Source of the DNA: Thermodesulfobacteriota bacterium
GTDB taxonomy: Bacteria; Desulfobacterota; QYQD01
Direction: 5' to 3'
NCBI GenBank assembly: GCA_030017815.1
Contig: JASEGX010000119.1
Span: 1-7,476 of the forward strand
DNA: 7,476 nt
Shown: positions 1-5,973 of the stretch, piece after piece
Layout: each line of letters opens with the position of its first letter
How positions within the stretch are numbered: position 1 is the first letter of the stretch
Position numbers and translations under genes: made by a program
Notes under the pieces: generated by a model
Seen by the model: only the letters and a program-made list of their open reading frames with translations
Told to the model about the DNA's origin: nothing
Database searches by the model: none

Positions 1-25
1 GTGTTTTAATCAAAACCTTTTTGCC

Positions 26-631
26 TCACCTTTTGAACGATACTAAAACTTTAGATAGGGTATCCACGCTAATCATGCATCGAACTACCCCAACAAACTT
101 ATCCTTATAGAACACTGGTTGAGTAATAGAGATAGCCGGCTTACCTAAGTTATTATAAAACCACTCACTAACATACAGTTTATGCTCCCGCACAACATAT
201 GCTCCATCTGGTTTACCAGCGAAACTCATTCCCGCTCTATCCTTCGCGTCCTCCCAGAATGGATGTCTGTGTAATATAATTCCATTAATATCACACGCAA
301 CAAGGGCATCGATATAGCCTTTATGGCCCTCATAAAAATTTTTGATCGGACACGTATGCGGTTCATTTTGTAGAGCTTTATTTCGGATTTCTTTTTGGAC
401 TATAGATTCATCTGCCAAAACCTTTAAGTGTCTCGATAGATGGTCAACAACCTCCTCCAATCTATCTGCAGTTGTCCTGGCAACCGTCAGTAACTGCTCC
501 TGTGTATGAGAAACCAGGGTCTCCTCAAACTCCCTGTGGGACAGATAGGCTGTGTACAGAAGGATGACGATACCGGCAAAACCGGCTATAGTGCCTATCA
601 CCACCCTGTTGGACAACCCTTTTGTCTCCAT
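26..631 (-). CDS. Membrane-anchored Cache-domain sensor protein, short or truncated
   Basis: A 201-residue protein with a single predicted membrane helix (about residues 11-30) and a helical linker (31-75). An extracytoplasmic Cache/PDC-like domain follows (about 76-195), with the typical strand patterns ALVACDINGIILHRHP (about 109-124) and GVVRCMISVD (181-190). Such domains bind small ligands for sensor kinases, chemoreceptors and cyclic-di-GMP enzymes. Here no second helix, HAMP, kinase or other output domain follows: the stop comes just after the Cache fold. All three minus-strand frames close within the remaining 28 bases, so one frameshift would not restore a longer protein. I start at ATG 631 rather than ATG 727 because a strong promoter lies between the two and GAGG (643-646) precedes 631. 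The gene is AT-richer than the cob operon. It may be a stand-alone sensor acting with a partner outside the window, or a truncated receptor. The ligand cannot be inferred. Confidence 0.7.
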   Translation of the reverse strand: METKGLSNRVVIGTIAGFAGIVILLYTAYLSHREFEETLVSHTQEQLLTVARTTADRLEEVVDHLSRHLKVLADESIVQKEIRNKALQNEPHTCPIKNFYEGHKGYIDALVACDINGIILHRHPFWEDAKDRAGMSFAGKPDGAYVVREHKLYVSEWFYNNLGKPAISITQPVFYKDKFVGVVRCMISVDTLSKVLVSFKR

Positions 632-692
632 ATAATTTACTGCCTCATGATCGCTTAAGGGATAAGAAGCTATAAAAATTAGGTAAGTTATA

Positions 693-721
693 TTTATACA
701 TAAAGGGTCACGAGCTGTCAA
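693..721 (-). promoter_or_regulatory. Sigma70-type promoter for the Cache-domain gene
   Basis: Read on the minus strand, a perfect TTGACA -35 box (716-721) is followed after exactly 17 bp by TATAAA (693-698), five of six matches to the -10 consensus. Transcription would start near 685, giving a leader of about 55 nt before ATG 631. The promoter lies inside the longer reading frame that begins at 727, so that upstream start is unlikely. Inferred from sequence only. Confidence 0.65.
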
Positions 722-862
722 AACCAATTTATCAAAAAATCATTTTCCCTTGACACAGCCTCCGCTACTCAATATGTTAAGCAACGTTTTTACATGCAGA
801 AGTTCCAGGTCAACACTTCGGCAAGCAAGGTCTTGGCTTCAGCCATCAGCCGCGAACGGTAA
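704..862 (+). other. Open plus-strand frame without a start, possible gene remnant or leader ORF
   Basis: This frame is open from just after a TAA at 701-703 to the TAA at 860-862, which sits 7 nt before the cbiR ATG. Its later part reads like normal protein (for example QKFQVNTSASKVLASAISRER at the C-terminus) and its codon use looks balanced. The overlapping N-terminal extension of the cbiR frame reads poorly by comparison. No ATG, GTG or TTG opens the frame before ATG 794, which could give a 22-codon leader peptide but has only a weak ribosome site. It may be the tail of a gene lost by rearrangement, a translated leader coupled to cbiR, or chance. I recognise no family. Confidence 0.25.
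750..778 (+). promoter_or_regulatory. Sigma70-type promoter for the cob operon
   Basis: A perfect TTGACA (750-755) is followed after 17 bp by TATGTT (773-778), four of six matches to the -10 consensus including the important first T, second A and last T. The start would fall near 785, leaving a leader of about 85 nt before cbiR ATG 870. The TTG of this box could be mistaken for a start codon of a longer cbiR. It stands back to back with the Cache-gene promoter, with 28 AT-rich bases between the two -35 boxes. Confidence 0.55.
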
Positions 863-869
863 TTTAATC

Positions 870-1688
870 ATGTTTTCTGTAGTAAAAAGTGACAAAGTGA
901 ATTTTTCAACATTTTCCAAAAGCTACAGGCGGAGGTTTCCTTTCCGCCTGGCCACGACCTCGTTTATCTATCCTGACCATATCCTGCCCAATGCTATGCG
1001 CCTTGCCCCCTACCTGGACGAGATGGAGCTAATCCTTTTTGAGAGTAAAAACCTGCCGGATAGGGAGGAAATATCAGATCTCTCCGCTTTGCAGGATAAA
1101 CAAGGCTTATCTTACAATGTGCACCTTCCTCTGGACATTTTCCTTGGACATCCTTCAGACAAGACAAGGGAAGAGGGGATCGCGGCGGTCCATGAGGTTG
1201 TAACCCTTACCGGAAGGCTTACCCCTTCTACCTATACCCTGCACTATGTCTGTGGTGATGACTGTTATGAGAAAAATCTTTCTTTATGGCAGCGGCGTAT
1301 TGCTCAAAGCACCGAGAACATCCTGAAGATGGGCATTAAACCGGGCTTGATTTCCGTCGAAACCCTCAACTACCCCCTGACCTGGGTAGAGGATATCATC
1401 AACGACCTTGGCCTTTCCATCTGCCTTGATCTCGGCCATATATCGCTCGGCGGAGGAGATCCGTTGTACTACCTGGATAAGTATCTGGAGAAGACGGCCA
1501 TTATTCACCTGTACGGTGTATATCAAGGCCGTGATCATCTGGGCCTTGACGTCCTGGATGAGGCCGCCCTTGCAAACTGGCTGCGCCTTTTAAAAGAATA
1601 TCCGGGTACGGTCTCTATCGAGGTCTTTTCCTTTCATCACCTCCAGACCTCGCTGGAAGTCCTGGAAAAACTATGGGAAAAGGTATGA
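870..1688 (+). CDS. cbiR: Probable cobamide-remodelling phosphodiesterase CbiR (AP endonuclease 2 fold)
   Basis: A 272-residue TIM-barrel protein of the AP endonuclease 2 / sugar-isomerase superfamily. The opening FPFRLATTSFIYPD (about 23-36) and YLDEMELILFES (48-59) match what I recall of CbiR proteins. CbiR, characterised in Akkermansia muciniphila, hydrolyses the phosphoribosyl bond in the nucleotide loop of cobamides so the lower ligand can be replaced. Candidate metal ligands typical of the fold are His85, His125, Glu164, Asp187, His190, His213, His223 and Glu251. ATG 870 is preferred over TTG 750 or ATG 774: the extra 40 residues look non-coding and overlap the predicted promoter. No clear Shine-Dalgarno precedes ATG 870, and GTG 897 is a possible alternative. 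The stop overlaps the cobU start by 4 nt (ATGA), and the late-cobamide neighbours support this role. A general sugar-phosphate isomerase-like function remains the alternative. Confidence 0.75.
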   Translation: MFSVVKSDKVNFSTFSKSYRRRFPFRLATTSFIYPDHILPNAMRLAPYLDEMELILFESKNLPDREEISDLSALQDKQGLSYNVHLPLDIFLGHPSDKTREEGIAAVHEVVTLTGRLTPSTYTLHYVCGDDCYEKNLSLWQRRIAQSTENILKMGIKPGLISVETLNYPLTWVEDIINDLGLSICLDLGHISLGGGDPLYYLDKYLEKTAIIHLYGVYQGRDHLGLDVLDEAALANWLRLLKEYPGTVSIEVFSFHHLQTSLEVLEKLWEKV

Positions 1689-2203
1689 AGAAAACCATCC
1701 TGGTAACCGGAGGCTGCCGGAGCGGCAAGAGCCGTTTTGCCCTGGATTATGCCAACCGCCACTTTACAAACCGGCTATACCTGGCTACGGGACAGGCCAT
1801 GGATGAGGAGATGAAAGAACGAATAAAAGAGCACCAGAGGCAGCGGGGCCAGGACTGGCGCACCGTGGAGGAACCCCTGAATATTGCCAGTACCATAGAA
1901 CAGGAGGCAACAAAGGCCAGCGTCATACTCATTGACTGCGTCACCCTGTGGGTTTCCAATATGCTGCTTCGGGATATATCCGAAGAAGAAATAATGCACT
2001 CGGTAGGGTCTCTTGTGAATAAAATACACAAGCCCCTTTGTTCCTTTATCCTGGTAACCAATGAGGTCGGAGCCGGTATCGTCCCGGAAAACAGGCTGGC
2101 CCGGAGATTTCGTGACCTGGCCGGTATGGTCAACCAGAAACTGGCGGCCTGTGCCGATGAAGTTTACTGGCTGGTATCCGGCATACCGGTCAAAATCAAA
2201 TAA
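1685..2203 (+). CDS. cobU: Bifunctional adenosylcobinamide kinase / adenosylcobinamide-phosphate guanylyltransferase
   Basis: CobU (CobP in aerobes) phosphorylates adenosylcobinamide and transfers GMP from GTP to give adenosylcobinamide-GDP, the activated corrin half of the cobamide. The 172-residue product is full length for the family. It has the P-loop GGCRSGKS at 9-16, a DEEM...RIKEHQRQRG segment with His50 as the likely counterpart of the guanylylated histidine of Salmonella CobU, a Walker-B-like ILIDCVTLWVSN (81-92, Asp84) and the conserved VTNEVGAGIVPENRLARRF (124-142). ATG 1685 is chosen because it makes an ATGA overlap with the cbiR stop. ATG 1673 would add four residues (MGKG) and cannot be excluded. 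The cobinamide phosphate expected from CbiR would be a direct substrate for its guanylyltransferase activity. Confidence 0.95.
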   Translation: MKKTILVTGGCRSGKSRFALDYANRHFTNRLYLATGQAMDEEMKERIKEHQRQRGQDWRTVEEPLNIASTIEQEATKASVILIDCVTLWVSNMLLRDISEEEIMHSVGSLVNKIHKPLCSFILVTNEVGAGIVPENRLARRFRDLAGMVNQKLAACADEVYWLVSGIPVKIK

Positions 2204-2208
2204 CTGAT

Positions 2209-2214
2209 GAGGGG
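2209..2214 (+). promoter_or_regulatory. Shine-Dalgarno site that fixes the cobT start
   Basis: GAGGGG lies 4 nt before ATG 2219. The in-frame ATG at 2207 overlaps this site and has no site of its own, so 2219 is the likely start of cobT. Confidence 0.7.
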
Positions 2215-2218
2215 AAAA

Positions 2219-3292
2219 ATGACACGCCTTAACGACATTATCGCAAAAATCGCGCCGATCGACCTGGATGCGCTGGAGAAGGCCAGAAATCACACCGCCG
2301 AACTGTGCATGCCGCCCCGTGCCCTCGGAAGATTACATGAGATAGGCGAGCGGCTGTGCGGCATAACGCGCAGCCTTAATCCTTCCGTCAAAAAGAAAGG
2401 CTTTTTGGTCATGGCCGGTGACCATGGAGTAGTCAAACACGGCATAAGCGCCTTCCCCCAAGAGGTCACCGGGGAGATGGTCAAAAACTTTATCCGGGGC
2501 GGCGCCGGTATAAACGCCCTGGCCCGCCAGTTCCCCGCCGAGGTGGTAGTGGTCGATATGGGTATTGTCCCGAATTTACCGGACGCTATCCAGGGAGAAA
2601 ACCGTTTTATAAAGAAAAGGATCGCGCCGGGAACAAATGATTTTACAAGCGGTCCGGCCATGAGCCGGCAGCAGGCGGAAGAAGCTATCCTGGCTGGTTT
2701 TGATCTGGCCGCGGCCATGTTTGCCAGGGGAATAACGCTCCTGGGCACCGGCGATATGGGAATCGGGAACACCACTCCGTCAAGCGCCATTGGCGCCGTT
2801 ATTACCGGACGGCCGGTAGAGGATATGACCGGACGCGGCACGGGCATATCTGACGTATCTTTTCAAAAAAAGTGTGAGATTATCAAGGCGGCTATCTCTG
2901 TAAACCATCCTGATCCGACGGATGGAATAGACGTCCTTTCCAGGGTCGGCGGATTCGAGATAGGCGGGATTGCGGGGATAGTACTGGCGGCGGCCTATTA
3001 CCGGAAACCGGTGGTTATCGACGGCCTTATTTCCACGGCCGGAGCGCTGATTGCCCATACGCTCTGCCCCCTTGTTTCTCAATATGCCTTTGCCGGACAC
3101 TGTTCAGTAGAACAAGGGCATAAGCACATGCTGGCCCATCTCGGTCTTGTGCCTATCGTAAATCTCGATCTGCGTCTCGGGGAAGGGACGGGAGCGGCCC
3201 TGGCCATGCACATTATCGAGGCCGCCTGCCGGGTCTTTAATGAGGTGCACACCTTTAGCCAGGCCGAAGTCAGTAAGGGGAATAATGGGTAA
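2219..3292 (+). CDS. cobT: Nicotinate-nucleotide--dimethylbenzimidazole phosphoribosyltransferase
   Basis: CobT transfers phosphoribose from nicotinate mononucleotide to a lower-ligand base such as 5,6-dimethylbenzimidazole, forming the alpha-ribotide that CobS attaches to the corrin. The 357-residue length is normal. Visible family motifs are PPRALGRLHEIGERLCGI (about 32-49), MAGDHGVVKHGISAFPQEVT (65-84), TGDMGIGNTTPSSAIGAV (177-194), GGFEIGGIAGIVLAA (244-258), DGLISTAGALIAHTLCP (268-284), GHCSVEQGHK (293-302) and LGEGTGAALA (320-329). The last holds Glu322, the likely equivalent of the catalytic Glu317 of Salmonella CobT. Asp179 stands where many homologues have Glu (GEMGI). It follows cobU after 15 nt with a good ribosome site and overlaps cobS by 8 nt. 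CobT enzymes differ in base preference, and the base used here cannot be read from the sequence. Confidence 0.96.
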   Translation: MTRLNDIIAKIAPIDLDALEKARNHTAELCMPPRALGRLHEIGERLCGITRSLNPSVKKKGFLVMAGDHGVVKHGISAFPQEVTGEMVKNFIRGGAGINALARQFPAEVVVVDMGIVPNLPDAIQGENRFIKKRIAPGTNDFTSGPAMSRQQAEEAILAGFDLAAAMFARGITLLGTGDMGIGNTTPSSAIGAVITGRPVEDMTGRGTGISDVSFQKKCEIIKAAISVNHPDPTDGIDVLSRVGGFEIGGIAGIVLAAAYYRKPVVIDGLISTAGALIAHTLCPLVSQYAFAGHCSVEQGHKHMLAHLGLVPIVNLDLRLGEGTGAALAMHIIEAACRVFNEVHTFSQAEVSKGNNG

Positions 3293-4016
3293 TTTCTTTG
3301 CGGCCCTTACCTTTTTAACCATCCTGCCTGCACCCCGGAACAAAGGACAGATAGGGGCCGGGACGCTGCCGTGGTTCCCGGTCGTTGGTCTTGTGATCGG
3401 CGGCCTTATTTTTCTCTTCGATTATATCCTGCTCCGCCTCTTCCCGGTTCAGATAACCGCTATTTTCTCCGTCCTCTTTCTGGCGGCTCTTACCGGAGGC
3501 ATTCACCTGGACGGCCTGGCCGATACGGCAGACGGCCTCTTTTCCCATCGCTCTCGGGAAGATGCCCTGCGCATTATGAAGGCCAGCGACATCGGGGCCA
3601 TGGGGGCTATGGCCCTGTTCTTTATCCTGGGCCTGAAATGGGCGGCCCTGGCCAACCTTACCCGCGGCGGATGGGACTCATGGGCCTGCTTCGTCTTGCC
3701 TGCGGCATACGGCCGGGCGGCTATGCTTTTCGGGACATATTTCCTTCCTTATGCCCGAAAGGAAGGGGGAACCGGAAGGGACTTTGTCAGTAAGGAGGGG
3801 TTTGGCAGATTCCTGCTGGTGGCGCCGCTTATGGGACTCCCCCTGCTGGCGGGGTTAGAAACCTTCTTGTGGATGAACGGCATATTCCTGCTGATGACCG
3901 CCGCGGTCCTGTCCTTTTATAAAAAGAAGATCGGCGGCATAACCGGAGACATGCTGGGCGCGCTCAGTGAGCTGGTAGAGACCTCACTTTTTTTAACCGG
4001 GGTATTTTTGCTATGA
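3285..4016 (+). CDS. cobS: Adenosylcobinamide-GDP ribazoletransferase (cobamide synthase)
   Basis: CobS is the polytopic inner-membrane enzyme that joins adenosylcobinamide-GDP to the alpha-ribotide, the step that closes the nucleotide loop. The 243-residue product has the usual N-terminus (FFAALTFLTILPAP) and several hydrophobic segments (about 28-53, 56-72, 106-124, 134-155, 176-194, 196-211). It also has the acidic metal-binding signature HLDGLADTADGL at 74-85, the MKASDIGAMG loop (98-107) and a late GGITGDMLGALSELVE segment (217-232). ATG 3285 is chosen over an upstream in-frame ATG at 3240: it has AAGGGG (3275-3280) 4 nt ahead, and the extra 15 residues would lie within cobT. It overlaps the cobT stop by 8 nt and the cbiP start by 4 nt. 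Confidence 0.95.
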   Translation: MGNFFAALTFLTILPAPRNKGQIGAGTLPWFPVVGLVIGGLIFLFDYILLRLFPVQITAIFSVLFLAALTGGIHLDGLADTADGLFSHRSREDALRIMKASDIGAMGAMALFFILGLKWAALANLTRGGWDSWACFVLPAAYGRAAMLFGTYFLPYARKEGGTGRDFVSKEGFGRFLLVAPLMGLPLLAGLETFLWMNGIFLLMTAAVLSFYKKKIGGITGDMLGALSELVETSLFLTGVFLL

Positions 4017-5506
4017 AAAAACACCGGGCCAGGGCATTGATGATCCAGGGGACAGGCTCCGGCGTAGGAAAGAGCGTTCTCGTCGCCGCCTTTGGCCGGA
4101 TACTTAAGAAAATGGGCATTAATGTTGCTCCTTTCAAGGCCCAGAATATGGCCCTTAATTCCTATGTCACGGCCGATGGGCTGGAGATGGGCCGGGCCCA
4201 AGTCTATCAGGCCGAGGCCTGTGGCCTTGAACCGGACGTGCGCATGAACCCCATCCTTCTTAAACCCTCGGCCGATAACTGCTCTCAGGTCATCCTTCTG
4301 GGCCGGCCGGACGGCAATCGTAATGCCCGGGATTATTACCGCCGCTATAAGAGACACCGTGAAATAGTAAAGAATACTTATGACGAACTGGCCCGGGAGT
4401 ATGAGGTGATAGTGATCGAAGGAGCGGGAAGCCCGGCTGAAATTAATCTGCAGGACCGCGATTTAGTTAATATGCAGATGGCGCAATATGCCGGGGCCAG
4501 GGTACTCATTGTCGGCGACATTGACCGGGGCGGGGTCTTTGCCTGGATGAAGGGCACCTATGACCTTATCCAGGATGAGTATAAACCCCTGGTCAAGGGT
4601 TTCTTCATAAATAAATTTCGCGGTGACCGATCCCTGCTGGAGCCGGGGATAGAGATGTTTGAAAAAAGCATTAACTTACCGGTTCTGGGCGTTTTTCCTT
4701 ATTTTCGCGATATCTGGGTGGATGAAGAAGATGCCATACCGCCACAGGTCGGAAAACTCGAGGTCGATACGGAAAAAGTAGTGATCGGTGTAGTTGTGCC
4801 CCCGCGCATCTCCAATTTCACGGATTTTACCCCCTTAACGCTGGAACCGGATGTCTCCCTGCGGTTCCTGCGCAGTCCGGCAGAGGTTGACCTCTGTGAC
4901 TGCCTGATCCTGCCCGGCAGCAAGGCCACTCTGGCCGACACCGTACATCTTCGTAATCATGGCTGGAATGCGCGCATAAAAGAGGCCTGCGCCAGAGGCA
5001 CGGCCATCGTCGGCATCTGCGGCGGCTATCAGATGTTAGGAGAAAAGCTATTTGATCCCTATGGGACAGAAAGCGACGTCCGGGAGACAGAAGGACTGGG
5101 GCTTCTGCCGGTAGAGACCACCATAGAGCGCGAGAAAGTCTTGCGGCAGGTCTGCCACCAAACGGTTTTTTCGCCTGTCTTTCCCGCCGGTACAAGCATC
5201 TTCGGCTATGAGATACACATGGGCCGGACAAGAGTAAAAGGCCACATTCTGCCGCTGGTTGACACCCCGGAAACCGCGGTCGCGGTCATGTCAGGCCATA
5301 GTCCGGTCTTAGGCACATACATACACGGCATCTTCGATAGCGACCAAACGCGGCGCAGTTTTATCAACTGGCTGCGCCGGCAAAAGGGACTCCCCCCTTA
5401 TGCGTCCGGCTTTTCATACCATCTCTTCCGTCAGGAGCAACTGGACAAACTTGCGAAAGTAGTGCAGGAAAATTGTGACGTGGAACGGATACTGAGGTTG
5501 CTATGA
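4013..5506 (+). CDS. cbiP: Cobyric acid synthase (glutamine-hydrolysing)
   Basis: CbiP (CobQ) makes four ATP- and glutamine-dependent amidations, at the b, d, e and g side chains of adenosylcobyrinic acid a,c-diamide, giving cobyric acid. The 497-residue length is typical. The N-terminal dethiobiotin-synthetase-like domain has a P-loop variant GTGSGVGKS (13-21), KAQNMALNSYVTADGLEMGR (42-61), VIEGAGSPAEINL (134-146) and GDIDRGGVFAWMKGT (168-182). The C-terminal class I glutamine amidotransferase domain has ILPGSKAT (299-306), GICGGYQMLG with Cys336 as the likely nucleophile (334-343), GYEIHMGRT (398-406) and GTYIHGIFD with His438 as the likely catalytic histidine (434-442). It acts early in the pathway, so it points to de novo or cobyrinate-level synthesis as well as salvage. 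Both ends overlap neighbours by an ATGA. The gene is also widely called cobQ. Confidence 0.96.
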   Translation: MKKHRARALMIQGTGSGVGKSVLVAAFGRILKKMGINVAPFKAQNMALNSYVTADGLEMGRAQVYQAEACGLEPDVRMNPILLKPSADNCSQVILLGRPDGNRNARDYYRRYKRHREIVKNTYDELAREYEVIVIEGAGSPAEINLQDRDLVNMQMAQYAGARVLIVGDIDRGGVFAWMKGTYDLIQDEYKPLVKGFFINKFRGDRSLLEPGIEMFEKSINLPVLGVFPYFRDIWVDEEDAIPPQVGKLEVDTEKVVIGVVVPPRISNFTDFTPLTLEPDVSLRFLRSPAEVDLCDCLILPGSKATLADTVHLRNHGWNARIKEACARGTAIVGICGGYQMLGEKLFDPYGTESDVRETEGLGLLPVETTIEREKVLRQVCHQTVFSPVFPAGTSIFGYEIHMGRTRVKGHILPLVDTPETAVAVMSGHSPVLGTYIHGIFDSDQTRRSFINWLRRQKGLPPYASGFSYHLFRQEQLDKLAKVVQENCDVERILRLL

Positions 5507-5973
5507 CCTCGGTTAGAGAAGCGGATTTAACTGACTTTCCTTTTATACTTCCCTTATCCAGAGATTCATTCTCCCCGTATGGCCACTATGACCTATCCAT
5601 TGCCAGGTGGTTCCTCACTCCGGGTACTTGTACCTTCGTCTGCGAAAAGGAAGCCAACGATAAAGTCTGCTGCGGGTTTATTATGTTTGCCCTCATGCGG
5701 GATGAGCAGGACGGAGAGACTGTGCTGGAGATCATTGCTATTGCCGTCTCAAAGGAGTATCGGCGGCAGGGGATCGGGAGTGAACTAATAAAGTTTGTAA
5801 AGCAGTTTAACGAAGACTCACCCGCAGGCGGCAAACCTATGAAGATCAGACTGTCCGTGGCTGAAACCAACCAGGTCGGCCGCTCTTTCTTTGAAAAATG
5901 CGGGTTTCGCGTTGTCGTGGAAGCCCCCTGGCTCTACCCGGCCGGACAGAAGGCCCTGCGTATGGAACTCTAA
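5503..5973 (+). CDS. GNAT-family N-acetyltransferase coupled to the cob operon, substrate unknown
   Basis: A 156-residue single-domain GNAT acyl-CoA transferase. The acetyl-CoA-binding motif A is clear: beta strand VLEIIAIAVSKEYR (74-87) leads into the pyrophosphate loop RRQGIGSELIKF (87-98). LSVAETNQVGRSFFEKCGFR (117-136) is the usual motif B region, and the layout resembles RimI-like enzymes. The start ATG 5503 overlaps the cbiP stop as ATGA, so translation is probably coupled to cobamide synthesis. No cobamide step that I know of needs an acetyltransferase, so the target could be a cobalamin-pathway protein, a small molecule or something unrelated carried in the operon. The 3' end overlaps the convergent tupC gene by 4 bp. 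The family is well supported; the substrate is not. Confidence 0.85.
   Translation: MTSVREADLTDFPFILPLSRDSFSPYGHYDLSIARWFLTPGTCTFVCEKEANDKVCCGFIMFALMRDEQDGETVLEIIAIAVSKEYRRQGIGSELIKFVKQFNEDSPAGGKPMKIRLSVAETNQVGRSFFEKCGFRVVVEAPWLYPAGQKALRMEL

Noticed and set aside
1..28. Simple frameshift truncating the Cache protein
   Set aside because: Both alternative minus-strand frames also hit stops (TGA and TAA) within these bases, so a one- or two-base shift would not extend the protein.
632..727. Longer start (ATG 727) for the Cache protein
   Set aside because: The predicted promoter (693-721) would lie inside the coding region, and the added 32 residues do not resemble a signal or a domain. ATG 631 has GAGG upstream.
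750..869. N-terminal extension of cbiR from TTG 750 or ATG 774
   Set aside because: The extra 40 residues look non-coding, and the TTG is part of a TTGACA -35 box with a -10 box 17 bp on. CbiR-type homology begins only near residue 63 of the long form.
926..950. 8-bp perfect inverted repeat (CAGGCGGA / TCCGCCTG) with an SD-like centre
   Set aside because: It lies within the conserved cbiR coding region and codes for conserved residues (RRRFPFRL). No T-tract follows and no ATG, GTG or TTG follows at ribosome-site distance.
2290..2847. Long minus-strand open frame inside cobT, and similar frames inside cobU, cobS, cbiP and tupB
   Set aside because: They lie opposite or out of frame with strongly conserved genes, lack ribosome sites and contain no recognisable domain. 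They are shadows of GC-rich coding sequence.
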